64,000 nt of DNA, taken from assembly GCF_023073915.1 (NCBI RefSeq), contig NZ_JADPKK010000022.1, positions 2,046,001 to 2,110,000 of the forward strand. Direction: 5' to 3'. Origin of the DNA: Bradyrhizobium sp. 149. GTDB lineage: Bacteria > Pseudomonadota > Alphaproteobacteria > Rhizobiales > Xanthobacteraceae. The position numbers and the translations under genes are program-made. Shown here piece by piece: positions 36,701 through 43,839 of this stretch. The notes under the pieces are model-generated. The model was given only the letters and a program-made list of their open reading frames with translations. It did no database searches and was not told the DNA's origin. The stretch's first letter is position 1, and every line of letters starts with the position of its first letter.

Positions 36701-39700
36701 CGATCGTCAGCGTGCCGCTGATAACGGTGATCGTGCCGGTATTGGTGATATCGGCATCGTCGATGGCGCTAGTCCCGACCGACTCCAGCGTGCCCGAAAT
36801 GATGAGCGCGCCGCCGGTCAGGCTCGCACCGTTCAGGCTCAACTTCTTGCTGGCATCGATCTTGACGGTGCCATCGTTGGTAATGGTGGTGCCGGTGACG
36901 GTGGTGTCGTCCAGCGTCAGGGTGGTCAGGGCATCGACCGTGATGCCGCCGCCGCTGACCGCGGCGCTGTTGATCGCGCTGCTGCCGGCGACGTGGATGA
37001 TGCCGGTGTCGGTGACCGTGCCGCCGGTCACCGTGGTGCCGCTCAGCGTCAGCGTCGTGCCGCCGTCCACCGTCAGCTGGTGGTTCGTGAAGTCGGAGTT
37101 GACCAGCGAGCTGTTGCCGGTGATCTCGACCGTGCCGAGATTGTTGACCGAGCCGCCCGTCAGCGTCACGCCGCTCAGGCTCAAGGCGCCGGCCGCGAAT
37201 ACCGTGATGATGCCCCCGCCATTGCCGACGGTCTCGTGGGCGAAATCCGCCGCGCCCTTGACGTTGACCGCCCCTGAATTGTTCAGCGTGCCGTCCTTGA
37301 TGACGCTGGTGCCGTCGAGTTCGAGCGTGCCGACGATGGTGACCGTGCCACCGCTGATGGTGGCGGTGTCGACGATCAGCGTCGTGCCGGCGCCGGCCTT
37401 CAGCGTGCCGCCGGCATTGTGGATTCCGGCCAGCGTCTTCAGCGCGCTGCCGGACAGTTCGATCGTGCCGGAATTGGTGATCGTGGTGCCGCTGGTAAAA
37501 TCGCCGCCGCCTGCAAGCGTCAGATAGCCCGCATTGGTGAGCACGCTGCTGTCCAGGAACTCGGCCTTGCCACCAACCGAGATCGTGCCTGCCGCAAAAT
37601 TGGTGAGCTTTGAATCTGCCCTGAGGCTGATCTCGCCCGCAATCGTCAACGCGCTCTTGTTGATCACTTCCGGTGCCGTGTGGCTGACCGTGGTGTCGTA
37701 GTCGTTCATCGTCAGCGACTTGGCGTAGGCCGGCGCGTCGATCGTCACCGGATAGGACGGCGTCAGCCCGTGCAGCTGGTCGGTGATGACGATGACGTCG
37801 TCGTCAATGGTCGGGACAGTGCCGGTTTCCCAGTTCGCCGCGTCCTTCCAGAACCCGCCGGAGGGAGCGCCGGCATGCTCCGTTGCGATCCACACCACGG
37901 CGGGCGCATCGTGGCCCGTGATCGTGACGGTGATGGTCTGTTGCGAGATGGCGCCTTGCGAATCCGTGAGCGTCACGGTGTAGGTCAGCGTCAGCACCTC
38001 GCCCTTCGGAATGAAGTCGGCGAGGTAGACGGGAAGGTTGGCAAGCGACCAATTGATTGTGCCCGTGCCGTCCCCGGTGCTGTCGGCACCCGCCGCGATC
38101 GCGACCGACATCGCGCTCTGGAACGCGGCGAGCGGGCCCGGCGGCACCGTGCCGTCAGGCAGGGTCGCACTGGTGAGCGCCACCGACACCGTATGCTTGT
38201 CGGTGAGATCGACGTCGTCGAAGCTCAGCGTGCCCGTCGTCGGCACGTCGCTGGTGAGCGGGCCGCCCGGCACGCTGGTGCCGCCTTCGAAGGTAATGGT
38301 CGGAACGCTGGTGGTGATCACCGGCTTGTCGTTGGTGCCGGTGATCGTGATGGTGATCGGGATGTAGGTGGTTTCGTTGTTCGCGGCGAAATTGTTGTCG
38401 ACGCGAACCCTGTAGATCAGCGTCAGCGTTTCACCGGCCGCAAGAAAGTCGAAGACGTGGTCGGGGAGGGTGTAAGTCCAGATCGCCGAGCCGTTGTTGT
38501 CGTTGCCGGCGGTGGGATCGACTGAGATATCGATCTGGGTCGCCGCGATGTCCTGCTTCTGCAGCGCCGTGAGCGATGCGGTGACATCGTGCAGGCCGGC
38601 GTCCTTGTAGCTGTAGTTGGGCGCCTCGGCGAGATCCACCTTCACCGTCGGCCTGTCGCCCTGGTTGAAGTCGAGGAAGGTGATCTTGCCACTGACCGTG
38701 TCGCGATCCGCGGTGTCGCCGGTCTTGTCGGCGCGCTCGGCCAGGGCGAATGCATCCTGCACGTTGCCGTTGAGGTCGAGGCTGCGCGCATTGGGCGGAC
38801 CGGGGATGCGGTTGTTGGACGTCGTATGATCGACGGGCAACTGCGGCGCTACGCCCAACTGATTGAGATTGACGAAGGTCGGGATCGCGACATAGCCCGC
38901 GGCCGTCTTGATCACCAGACCATCGCTGGTCTGCGTGATCGAGTCGGTGAAGTTCGTGGTCAGCTTGGTGTTGCTGTTGTTGTCCGTGAACTTCAGCGTG
39001 AACACGTCCGTGATCAGCTTCTGAATGTCCGGCGACATCAGGGCATTGGAGATCGAGACGTTGCCGCCACTGATCTGGATCATCTGCCCGGCCTGATTGA
39101 CTGTCGCAATCGGCAGCAGCGTGACCTTGTCGAACAGGATGTAGGAGCCCGTCGTGCCGTTCGGCTCGACCAGCACCTGGAAGCTCGCCTGCGGCTGCGG
39201 ATCGCCGCCGCCGGCGGGAACGACGAAATTGATCTGGCTCAGCACCGCCGTGCCGCGGATGCCCATGGTGGCGACCGGCGTGTCGACCTTCATGTCGCCG
39301 TGCTTGGCTGTCTCGCCGGCAACGAAGGTGATGGTGCCCGCGACCAGACTGAGCAGTGAGGAATTGTTCGACCCGTTGGGGTCGTAGACCATTTCGTTCA
39401 GCACCATCCGCGCATTGGAGGACAGGCCGAACACCGTGCCGTCGATGAACGTGATGCCGAGCGTCGAGTCCCCGCCGGTCGAGACCACGTCGCCCTTCTC
39501 GACGTTGTCGCCGTTGTTCAGGATGACGGAGACGCCGTTGCGGATCGCGGTCGCGCTGCCGGAGAGCTTGGTGACGTGGCCGATGACCTGTGCGGCGGCA
39601 ATGCCGGACACGGCCTGCGCATATTGCACATGGCCCGTAAGCGCGTTGACGATGTCGCCGGTAAGGTGCGCGCCATCCGGCGACGAGATCGCCGCGCGCT

Positions 39701-39956
39701 TCTCGCCCCTGAAATAATCGTGAACGACAAACTCGTGACCATCGTGGGACAGCACGAGATCGCTGCCTGCGCGCCTGAACTCGCCGTTGAAGATCAGATT
39801 CGGATCGGGAACGACGAACGCGCCCTCAGGGACGTGACCATGCGCCTTCGCGATAAAAGATTTCCCCGCGAAGGAATCGAGATGGGCATCGGCGGGCGAG
39901 TGGGAACCGCCGCCATCCAAGGAAATCGCGGCGTCAAATTTGCCGGCGTAATTCAA
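30759..39956 (-). CDS. Giant FecR/VCBS/RTX surface protein, probable T1SS substrate
   Basis: The 3065-residue protein has no signal peptide. In order it has an N-terminal segment (1-115), a FecR-like domain (about 118-240, GHVTKLSGSATAIRNGV to MGIRGTAVLSQ), a TAAG motif (351-354), two VCBS-type domains (about 402-690), long Gly/Thr/Asn-rich repeats that look like beta-helix (about 720-2050), another VCBS and a cadherin-like domain (about 2055-2330), about seven 50-residue repeats of the DGGFVxxW type (about 2356-2719) and a C-terminal RTX-like segment (GTSGKDVIFATQTGDTLTGG, about 2949 on) with a T1SS-type tail. It is likely an exported adhesin. The start is a TTG at 39956; the frame is open further up to a TAG but offers no ATG or GTG. 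LapG-type protease encoded divergently. Confidence 0.9.
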   Translation of the reverse strand: MNYAGKFDAAISLDGGGSHSPADAHLDSFAGKSFIAKAHGHVPEGAFVVPDPNLIFNGEFRRAGSDLVLSHDGHEFVVHDYFRGEKRAAISSPDGAHLTGDIVNALTGHVQYAQAVSGIAAAQVIGHVTKLSGSATAIRNGVSVILNNGDNVEKGDVVSTGGDSTLGITFIDGTVFGLSSNARMVLNEMVYDPNGSNNSSLLSLVAGTITFVAGETAKHGDMKVDTPVATMGIRGTAVLSQINFVVPAGGGDPQPQASFQVLVEPNGTTGSYILFDKVTLLPIATVNQAGQMIQISGGNVSISNALMSPDIQKLITDVFTLKFTDNNSNTKLTTNFTDSITQTSDGLVIKTAAGYVAIPTFVNLNQLGVAPQLPVDHTTSNNRIPGPPNARSLDLNGNVQDAFALAERADKTGDTADRDTVSGKITFLDFNQGDRPTVKVDLAEAPNYSYKDAGLHDVTASLTALQKQDIAATQIDISVDPTAGNDNNGSAIWTYTLPDHVFDFLAAGETLTLIYRVRVDNNFAANNETTYIPITITITGTNDKPVITTSVPTITFEGGTSVPGGPLTSDVPTTGTLSFDDVDLTDKHTVSVALTSATLPDGTVPPGPLAAFQSAMSVAIAAGADSTGDGTGTINWSLANLPVYLADFIPKGEVLTLTYTVTLTDSQGAISQQTITVTITGHDAPAVVWIATEHAGAPSGGFWKDAANWETGTVPTIDDDVIVITDQLHGLTPSYPVTIDAPAYAKSLTMNDYDTTVSHTAPEVINKSALTIAGEISLRADSKLTNFAAGTISVGGKAEFLDSSVLTNAGYLTLAGGGDFTSGTTITNSGTIELSGSALKTLAGIHNAGGTLKAGAGTTLIVDTATISGGTVTIVGTLELDGTSVIKDGTLNNSGAVNVKGAADFAHETVGNGGGIITVFAAGALSLSGVTLTGGSVNNLGTVEITGNSSLVNSDFTNHQLTVDGGTTLTLSGTTVTGGTVTDTGIIHVAGSSAINSAAVSGGGITVDALTTLTLDDTTVTGTTITNDGTVKIDASKKLSLNGASLTGGALIISGTLESVGTSAIDDADITNTGTITVISGTLTIDPATTHAITNHNLIQANGGVLDVSGEDISNTADLKAINYGTLKLTNLTVTNSGAGTVTVDGHSKLYLTDVSINGGSLSNAGNLYSVSGPNTVTAAVTNTGAIEVQAGTLNLAGGLSGIGSLTIDNGATLELAGATAQTVTFAGGTDTLQLDKVAGQSFTGTIAGQSTKAGTFTIKGAADITTTSGDALDFTASGGTSAAPANIVLTPTGALTGAANGLVVTQNGTGGISLTATGDIKGLAGHGIWLRDSATGAGAITVNNVTGVATGAGAGSAGVLVEKMSTANTGSISITQLGGAAGGDYGIDATTHGDGNITVAAGGNITGSLIYGIRARSYGAGSETITTAAGSLVTSGSSGIVAVNRTTSLGAASGSTITVNAYGTINSGSSLNQSGNAPAGIQAGYSGATTGAAANTGVNGSVLINNHANITAAAGYGIHAYNYGNGNVTVNDAADTTVVGAEDGIRAQALSGGTGDVSVTLGAGASVTGTTSYGILAYSIDAGDISVTMASGDSITSGSSGIVAVNYATAIASSVGSTISVEAHGIIHSGSSSNNDGTIPGGIIAGYKPGGTGTFSSAVKGDVTVTSDATIIADAGYGIEAFTWGAGNLTVTTGATSSITAAAGIAIGAFDHGGGDVKVTNNGSATGTVGLAALANGSGDVTIINHGGITSTSLAGISVTQNEVGATGSTHITNTGSIVAPSAHAAIFIQENTAGGSALIDNFATGTIGPAVASAVTSTTYAIVETGGAITINNAGHINGNISVATAAFNNELGGTWTVAGSGVFGNASSIVNHGAIDLHGASISGTGLSIENYKDIDSWGTASISGIIANTGSIEVHTGALTLFGSLSGSGSVTVDVGALLKLDGTVTQTITLDGDGAHLQIDTSTFSGSIAALSANDTIDLSSIVYDDGTSATYNAATGELVVSDAHNHTITLKLTGADYSNAHFAGSSDGHGGTLITFNAADAAPAFTAAGATLTAIVPELANTTGSSALDPTPTAATGSIDFKDVDLTDRPTASITGQTVSWTGADHTTNLSGFLTTDQTNALEYALSLQTTGKNNGMVTWNYSIADSSLDFLAEGQTATVVSTVTLDDHQGQQKTADVTITIAGKNDAPTLNNATLSAINEDTSAPAGSTVGTLFAGFHDADAGASFKAVAITASHATAAQGVWQYEIAGSNQWVDISGVSNISALVLATDTLIRFVPAANYSGTPGSLDVHALDDTYGANVMTPVLVDITSPGIGSSVSAQAATLSTEVNPVADSPTVSINHTPIADAGEFLVNTTSANDQTYSAVGALSDGGYVIAWVSQGQDGDGTGIYAQHYDNSGAKVGGEFRVNTATAGDQSSPYVVGLEGGGFVASWTSGSNNGATIHLQRYDSSGSPAGGEVSLSGYGENATLAALSNGGFVITYVASDSSTSGTYAVVYDASGTATSGPLLINTTTASQQQGDSVAGTADGGFVASWHSYGQDGDGWGVYFQRFDAQGNKLGGEVQVNTHTAGDQYGGELTVLKDGSIVVSYYDANALVLRHFSSTGAPIGSEVSISDATTDTLQALPDGGFLVTYQGHDVPGSLGLLGQRFDASLHSVGSSFVINETTAGDQVFLADRSSPTAVTTDGKIVSTWFSPGVGGHDVEARVFTVPGFGSEGNPIKLPAITAAITDTDGSETLLIKLSGYPAGATFSIGHLGAGADAGHWLIDAADIGSLATPRLTMTAPVGYQGEFNLHVGVTVTDAANGLNDLLTDTKTVTSDVAINVYGGPVIDTTSFHVTHNSGNTDTIIDLAVIEADAGASAHAFTVVASTAPLPLTNSSVDLSPTSGSLSAINAGLANGITYHPGGTPPDTDQITLKVTDTTTGRYDTVHFIFNEAGDTSQGITLQGTSGKDVIFATQTGDTLTGGGGKDQFVFAPGSTGDNAQHTITDFVSGLDRIDLRQFSDVGSVSNLTITQPSGDTLVTFSHQISASVTEQESILLKNMIAGNLKASDFIFHA

Positions 39957-40570
39957 TTGGGCACCAAAAAAAGGGTTAAAATCTAAGTAAGTATCGATGG
40001 CCTAAGCTTGCTTATCATTACCAAGTCCTTAGCGAAACCATCTATTGCTTGTGTGATTTCACATCACCAAGCGGCCGGCGCCCCTGCACGGCCACGCCCC
40101 TACGGAGGAAGCAGCGTATTTCCGGAAATGTCTGCAAGTAAATTTGCGCTTATCCGAGCCCATTTTGGTACCCCCGTGTATTCGTTTGTATAAATTGTAC
40201 GCCGAATACTTGTGTCATCTTTCCTTCGTGGTGCCCCGCAACATACTGCGGCAAATACGGAGCCAAATCTGTGATCCAATTAACAGAACCCCTGAAATAG
40301 CGGTTCGTTAGCCGTGCGACGCGGAACCGGCGGCGGCACAACCGTTACCTGCAATGGGTTCCATTTCGCGGCAGGAGCCCTGCCTAACCCAGATGCGTAA
40401 AATTTTACGCAATTTGGGCAGGCCGGTTTCAGCCTGTTCCCCGATCTTGGAGCCCCAGCCCGGCGCGTTAAGCAGAACAAAACCGCCCGCCTCGCACTAT
40501 CTGCGCGAAAGCAACAAAGCCTGGCACGTGCAGGTCGAGGGGACCTGGCGAAGCCGGAAGGGGATGTCAG
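39957..40570. other. Divergent control region between the giant protein and LapG-type protease genes
   Basis: These 614 bases carry no gene I can support; short frames (for example 40008-40193) lack ribosome binding sites. The stretch is clearly more AT-rich than its neighbours. It holds a perfect 18-base palindrome inside a longer dyad (40381-40423), a TGTGA-TT-TCACA dyad at 40052-40063, and the promoters of both divergent genes. Confidence 0.6.
40394..40411. promoter_or_regulatory. Perfect 18-base palindrome, candidate operator
   Basis: TGCGTAAAATTTTACGCA reads the same on both strands. It is flanked by GCCTAACCCA on the left and TTTGGGCAGGC on the right, which extend the dyad imperfectly to 40381-40423. 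It lies 160 bases before the LapG-type protease gene. A dimeric regulator site is likely; a cruciform or RNA hairpin role is also possible. Confidence 0.5.
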
Positions 40571-41302
40571 ATGGAGACCGCTGCTCGCTCGCGCGCCTGG
40601 CGCGCAATCCTTGTGCTGTGCGGATTGATCCTGCTCGGATCAACCGCCGAGCTTCGCGCTGGCACGCTGCTGTCGCCGGGAGCCGGCGTCCTCGTCCGCA
40701 AATCCGCCGAGCCGTTCGGGGTGTTCGCCTTCGCCATCTCTGCCGGCAGCCTGCAGCAGAAATGGCTCGCACTGAGGTCCAGGCTCGATGATGACCTGGT
40801 GCAGCTCGCGCTGTGCGACGGCGACCGGGAGAATTGCGCTTCGCCCGCTGCGCTGAAACTGCTCGCCATCGTCGACCAGGCCCGCAGCCGTGACGGCCGC
40901 GCTCTGCTGGGCGAAACTAATCGCGCCATTAACCTCGCTATCCGTGCCGCCAATGACGGTCCTGAGGACGTCTGGAGCTCGCCGCTTGCGACCTTCGCGC
41001 GCGGCGCCGGGGATTGCGAGGACTATGCCATTGCCAAGCTCGCCGCCCTGCGGCTCGCGGGCGTCGCCACCGAAGATCTCCGCATCGTCGTGGTGCGCGA
41101 CACCCGCGCCGGCGAAGAGCATGCGGTTGCCGCTGCACGGCTCGACGGCCATTGGCTGATGCTCGACAACCGCCGCATGGCCATGGTCGAGGACGACGCT
41201 GCACGGGGCTACCAGCCGCTGTTCGTGCTCTACCAGTCGGCCGTGATGAAATATGTCGACGAACCCGTGCGGTTCTCGATGGTCGCCGCCGAGGCGCGTT
41301 GA
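40571..41302 (+). CDS. Periplasmic transglutaminase-like cysteine protease (BTLCP, LapG-type)
   Basis: The 243-residue protein has a signal sequence (about 1-30, ...LVLCGLILLGSTAELRA) and the BTLCP fold (PF06035). The catalytic triad is visible as Cys149 (GDCEDYA), His184 (EEHAVAAA) and Asp199 (LMLDNRR). Asp148, Glu150 and Asp151 around the Cys match the calcium-binding acids of LapG. LapG proteins cut giant T1SS adhesins near a TAAG-type site to release them from the cell surface, under control of LapD and c-di-GMP. The divergent giant RTX protein carries such a motif. No LapD-like gene is visible. AAGGGGA precedes the ATG. Fold is sure; the adhesin role is inference. Confidence 0.9.
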   Translation: METAARSRAWRAILVLCGLILLGSTAELRAGTLLSPGAGVLVRKSAEPFGVFAFAISAGSLQQKWLALRSRLDDDLVQLALCDGDRENCASPAALKLLAIVDQARSRDGRALLGETNRAINLAIRAANDGPEDVWSSPLATFARGAGDCEDYAIAKLAALRLAGVATEDLRIVVVRDTRAGEEHAVAAARLDGHWLMLDNRRMAMVEDDAARGYQPLFVLYQSAVMKYVDEPVRFSMVAAEAR

Positions 41303-41397
41303 TCGTACCGGTCTGGTAGCCAACCGTCGGTCACAAAGCCATTTCGCCGCGCGATCCGGGACGCTAGCATGGCCGCGGATAGGCGGGGGCGACTGGA

Positions 41398-42513
41398 ATG
41401 CGGTTGATCGTGCTGACTTTGCTTGCGCTGCTGGCCTTGCCGGCGGCTACAGCTTTCGCGCAATCCAGCCGCTCCGTCGCCGACAGGCTGCCGCTGTTCG
41501 CCAGGAACAACTGTCGGCAGATCCGCGATCCCGGCAATCAATTGTTCTGCGGTGATGCCGAGCTTGCCGCCGCCGCCGAGAAGCTGAGCACGGGAATCGA
41601 GGCGCGGCTTGCCCGGCTGCCCGATCGCCTGCCTGGAATCGAGGAGAACGCGATCTGGACCCGCCAGCGCAACCTCGGCTGCGGCATCGTCGGCCAGACC
41701 GCGATCCGCACCGACGATTTCGACCGGGTGAAGGCATGTCTCCTCAAGGTGACCGAGGAGCGCGCGGCGATCGTGCGCGATCCGGACTTCGACTGTCTCG
41801 CGGCCAACACCGCCGCGGGCGCGCTGATCTGCGCGGACCCGTCGCTGGCGCTTACCGAGAGCGAGTTGAACAGCCAGGTTCTCAGTCTGATCGGCAAGCT
41901 TGATCCGACCGCTGCACGCTTTGCCTTCGCCGAATATGGCCGGTGGACGCGAGAGCGCGATCGCAAATGCAATCTCGTCGGCAAGGAGAACGTGCCGCTC
42001 GGAGAGCTCGAGTCCGCGGAAGACTGTCTCGCCGGCTATCTGAAGCACAAAGCCGACGAGATTGGCGCTGCGAAAGGCGATCCGAAGAAGGTGTTCGGCC
42101 GGCAGGTCGCAGCCCGCTTGCCTGACAGCGATGCTGTCGACTTCTGCGCAGCGCGAATCCACGCGGCCAATTCCTGCGGCAACTTCCTCCGCATCAACCG
42201 CGTCTACGCGCTCGACAGCCAGGTGACCGAGCAGGACGCGCAGGTCACGGGCGAGATCGAGATGGCCGTGCTGGCGCCCTTCGCCATCTGTAGCAAGATC
42301 GCCACCACCTGCACGGGCACCTGCTGGGACGCCATAACGGGTCGTCCGCAGCCTGGCATCGGCAACAAGGAGCGCTCCGCAGACGCCTTCAACGTCACAC
42401 GCCGCCTCAGGATCCAGCGCACTTTCGCGTTTGTGAAGGCCGCCGACGGCTGGCGCTGCCGGGAAGACGAGTTGGCCCCGGTGAATTCGGGCACCGCGGG
42501 TGGGGGATCATAG
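41398..42513 (+). CDS. Exported protein with LprI/DUF1311-like repeats
   Basis: The 371-residue protein has a signal peptide (MRLIVLTLLALLALPAATAFA). Two Cys-containing helical segments, at about 35-110 (CRQIRDPGNQLFCGD...) and 130-210 (FDCLAANTAAGALICADPSLAL...TRERDRKCNL), have the C-x(n)-ICxxxxLAxxExxL...W...RxxC layout of lysozyme-inhibitor LprI N-terminal domains. A C-terminal part (about 220-371) with further paired Cys is not assigned. It is likely periplasmic and disulfide-bonded, and might bind lysozyme or another partner. It lies 95 bases after the LapG-type gene on the same strand. Confidence 0.78.
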   Translation: MRLIVLTLLALLALPAATAFAQSSRSVADRLPLFARNNCRQIRDPGNQLFCGDAELAAAAEKLSTGIEARLARLPDRLPGIEENAIWTRQRNLGCGIVGQTAIRTDDFDRVKACLLKVTEERAAIVRDPDFDCLAANTAAGALICADPSLALTESELNSQVLSLIGKLDPTAARFAFAEYGRWTRERDRKCNLVGKENVPLGELESAEDCLAGYLKHKADEIGAAKGDPKKVFGRQVAARLPDSDAVDFCAARIHAANSCGNFLRINRVYALDSQVTEQDAQVTGEIEMAVLAPFAICSKIATTCTGTCWDAITGRPQPGIGNKERSADAFNVTRRLRIQRTFAFVKAADGWRCREDELAPVNSGTAGGGS

Positions 42514-42526
42514 GCTGCCTCCTCTG

Positions 42527-42552
42527 CCTCTCCCCGCATTTACGGGGAGAGG
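42527..42552. repeat. cctctcccc hairpin, possible bidirectional terminator
   Basis: CCTCTCCCCG (42527-42536) pairs with CGGGGAGAGG (42543-42552) over a six-base loop. It lies exactly between two convergent stop codons (42513 and 42563). It is the same family as 18524-18547. Confidence 0.8.
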
Positions 42553-42562
42553 TTAAGAGAGA

Positions 42563-43762
42563 TCAGAACATCAGGTTGTCCTTCACCAGAACCCAGCGGC
42601 CGCCTTTGACCTGTTGCACCTGAGTAATGGTGCTGGCGAGATGGTCGGTCTTGGAGAACTTCGTCGGAGGCGAGTTGAAGATGTCGACGAACTTGTCTCC
42701 GGATTCCAACGCGTCCAGCATCTTCTGGCCGGTCAGGTCCTTGCCCGCCTTCTGCGCATAGAAGGCGAACGTCATCACCGCATTGTAGCCGATGATGGCC
42801 TGGGTGTTGGCGTCGGTACCGAACGTCTTCTTGTAGGTGGCGAGCCAGTCCTTGACCTTGCCCTTGGCCGTGTCCTCGTAAGGAATCTCGAAGAGGGCGG
42901 CTGCATAGAGGCCTTCCACCGCCTCCTTGCCGAGCATGGGCACCTCCATCACGTTGGTCGGCGTCGCGCCGAGGAAGGTGACGTCCCAGCCGAGCTTCTT
43001 GGCTTCCGTCATTGCGCCGATGGGCTCACGGAGCACGGCGCCGAGCACGACCAGGTCGCAGCTATCGGACTTCATCTTGGCGATCTGCGCGCTGAAGTCG
43101 GAGGCGCCGCGCTTGTAGCTCGTGATCGACGCCGGCTGCAGCTTCATCGCGGTGAGCTGCTGGTTGAAGCCGTCGAGCACGTTCTTCCCATACTCGTCGT
43201 CCTGGTACATGATGCACGGCTTCTGGAAATTCTTCCACTCCATCATGTATTTCAGCGCCGCCCGCGTGCTCTCGACATAGGGCAGCAGGTTGTTGAACTT
43301 CAGCCGCTCCTGCGGCTTGGCCGGATCGAACTTGAAGGTGAACTCGGCCGCGGTCAGCGGAAAGAGCTGAAGCACGCCGGCATCGAGCAGGATATCCTGT
43401 GCGGCGAGCACGGTCGGCGAGCCCATCGGTCCCACCATCGCGAAGATCTTGTCGCGCTCGATCAGCTTCTGCGATGCGAGCACGGCCTTTTTCGGATCGT
43501 AGCCGCTGTCCTCGACAACCAGCCGAATCTTTCGACCGTGGACGCCGCCGGCGGCGTTGATCTCCTCGACCGCCATCTTCATGCCGTTCGAGACCGGCAC
43601 GCCCCAGCCCTTGATCGGCCCCGACAGATCCTGATGGGTGCCGATGACGATCTCGGAAGCCGAGATGCCTTCATTGGTGACCTTGGTTTGCGCGACGGCG
43701 GGCAGACAGGTGAGCATCACCGCGCCTGCCGCAAAGCCGAACGTTCGAAACGATCTCGACAT
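42563..43762 (-). CDS. Branched-chain-type ABC substrate-binding protein (LivK-like)
   Basis: The 399-residue protein has a signal peptide (MSRSFRTFGFAAGAVMLTCLPAVA) and the Peripla_BP_6 fold: IVIGTHQDLSGPIKGWG (about 38-54), AVEEINAAGGVHGRKIRLVVEDSGYDP (about 65-91) and VGPMGSPTVLA. AAGGAGGAG before the ATG is a strong ribosome binding site. It is last in the livHMGF-ligase-livK order. The acyl-CoA ligase beside it suggests that the ligand may be a carboxylic acid such as an aromatic or fatty acid rather than leucine. Confidence 0.92.
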   Translation of the reverse strand: MSRSFRTFGFAAGAVMLTCLPAVAQTKVTNEGISASEIVIGTHQDLSGPIKGWGVPVSNGMKMAVEEINAAGGVHGRKIRLVVEDSGYDPKKAVLASQKLIERDKIFAMVGPMGSPTVLAAQDILLDAGVLQLFPLTAAEFTFKFDPAKPQERLKFNNLLPYVESTRAALKYMMEWKNFQKPCIMYQDDEYGKNVLDGFNQQLTAMKLQPASITSYKRGASDFSAQIAKMKSDSCDLVVLGAVLREPIGAMTEAKKLGWDVTFLGATPTNVMEVPMLGKEAVEGLYAAALFEIPYEDTAKGKVKDWLATYKKTFGTDANTQAIIGYNAVMTFAFYAQKAGKDLTGQKMLDALESGDKFVDIFNSPPTKFSKTDHLASTITQVQQVKGGRWVLVKDNLMF

Positions 43763-43839
43763 TGACGTCTCCTCCTTGGGGCCCCTATGATGCGAAGGGT
43801 GGGGCCATCACTCCTTCGCTGTTATTCAAACAAGATTGT

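Noticed and set aside
30759..39956. Autotransporter (type V) assignment of the giant protein
   Set aside because: It has no signal peptide and no C-terminal beta-barrel; the RTX tail points to type I secretion.
40052..40063. TGTGA-TT-TCACA dyad as a Crp site
   Set aside because: Crp sites need a six-base spacer; here it is two. Kept only as a note.
40008..40193. 61-codon frame in the adhesin/protease gap
   Set aside because: No ribosome binding site; the gap looks regulatory and AT-rich.
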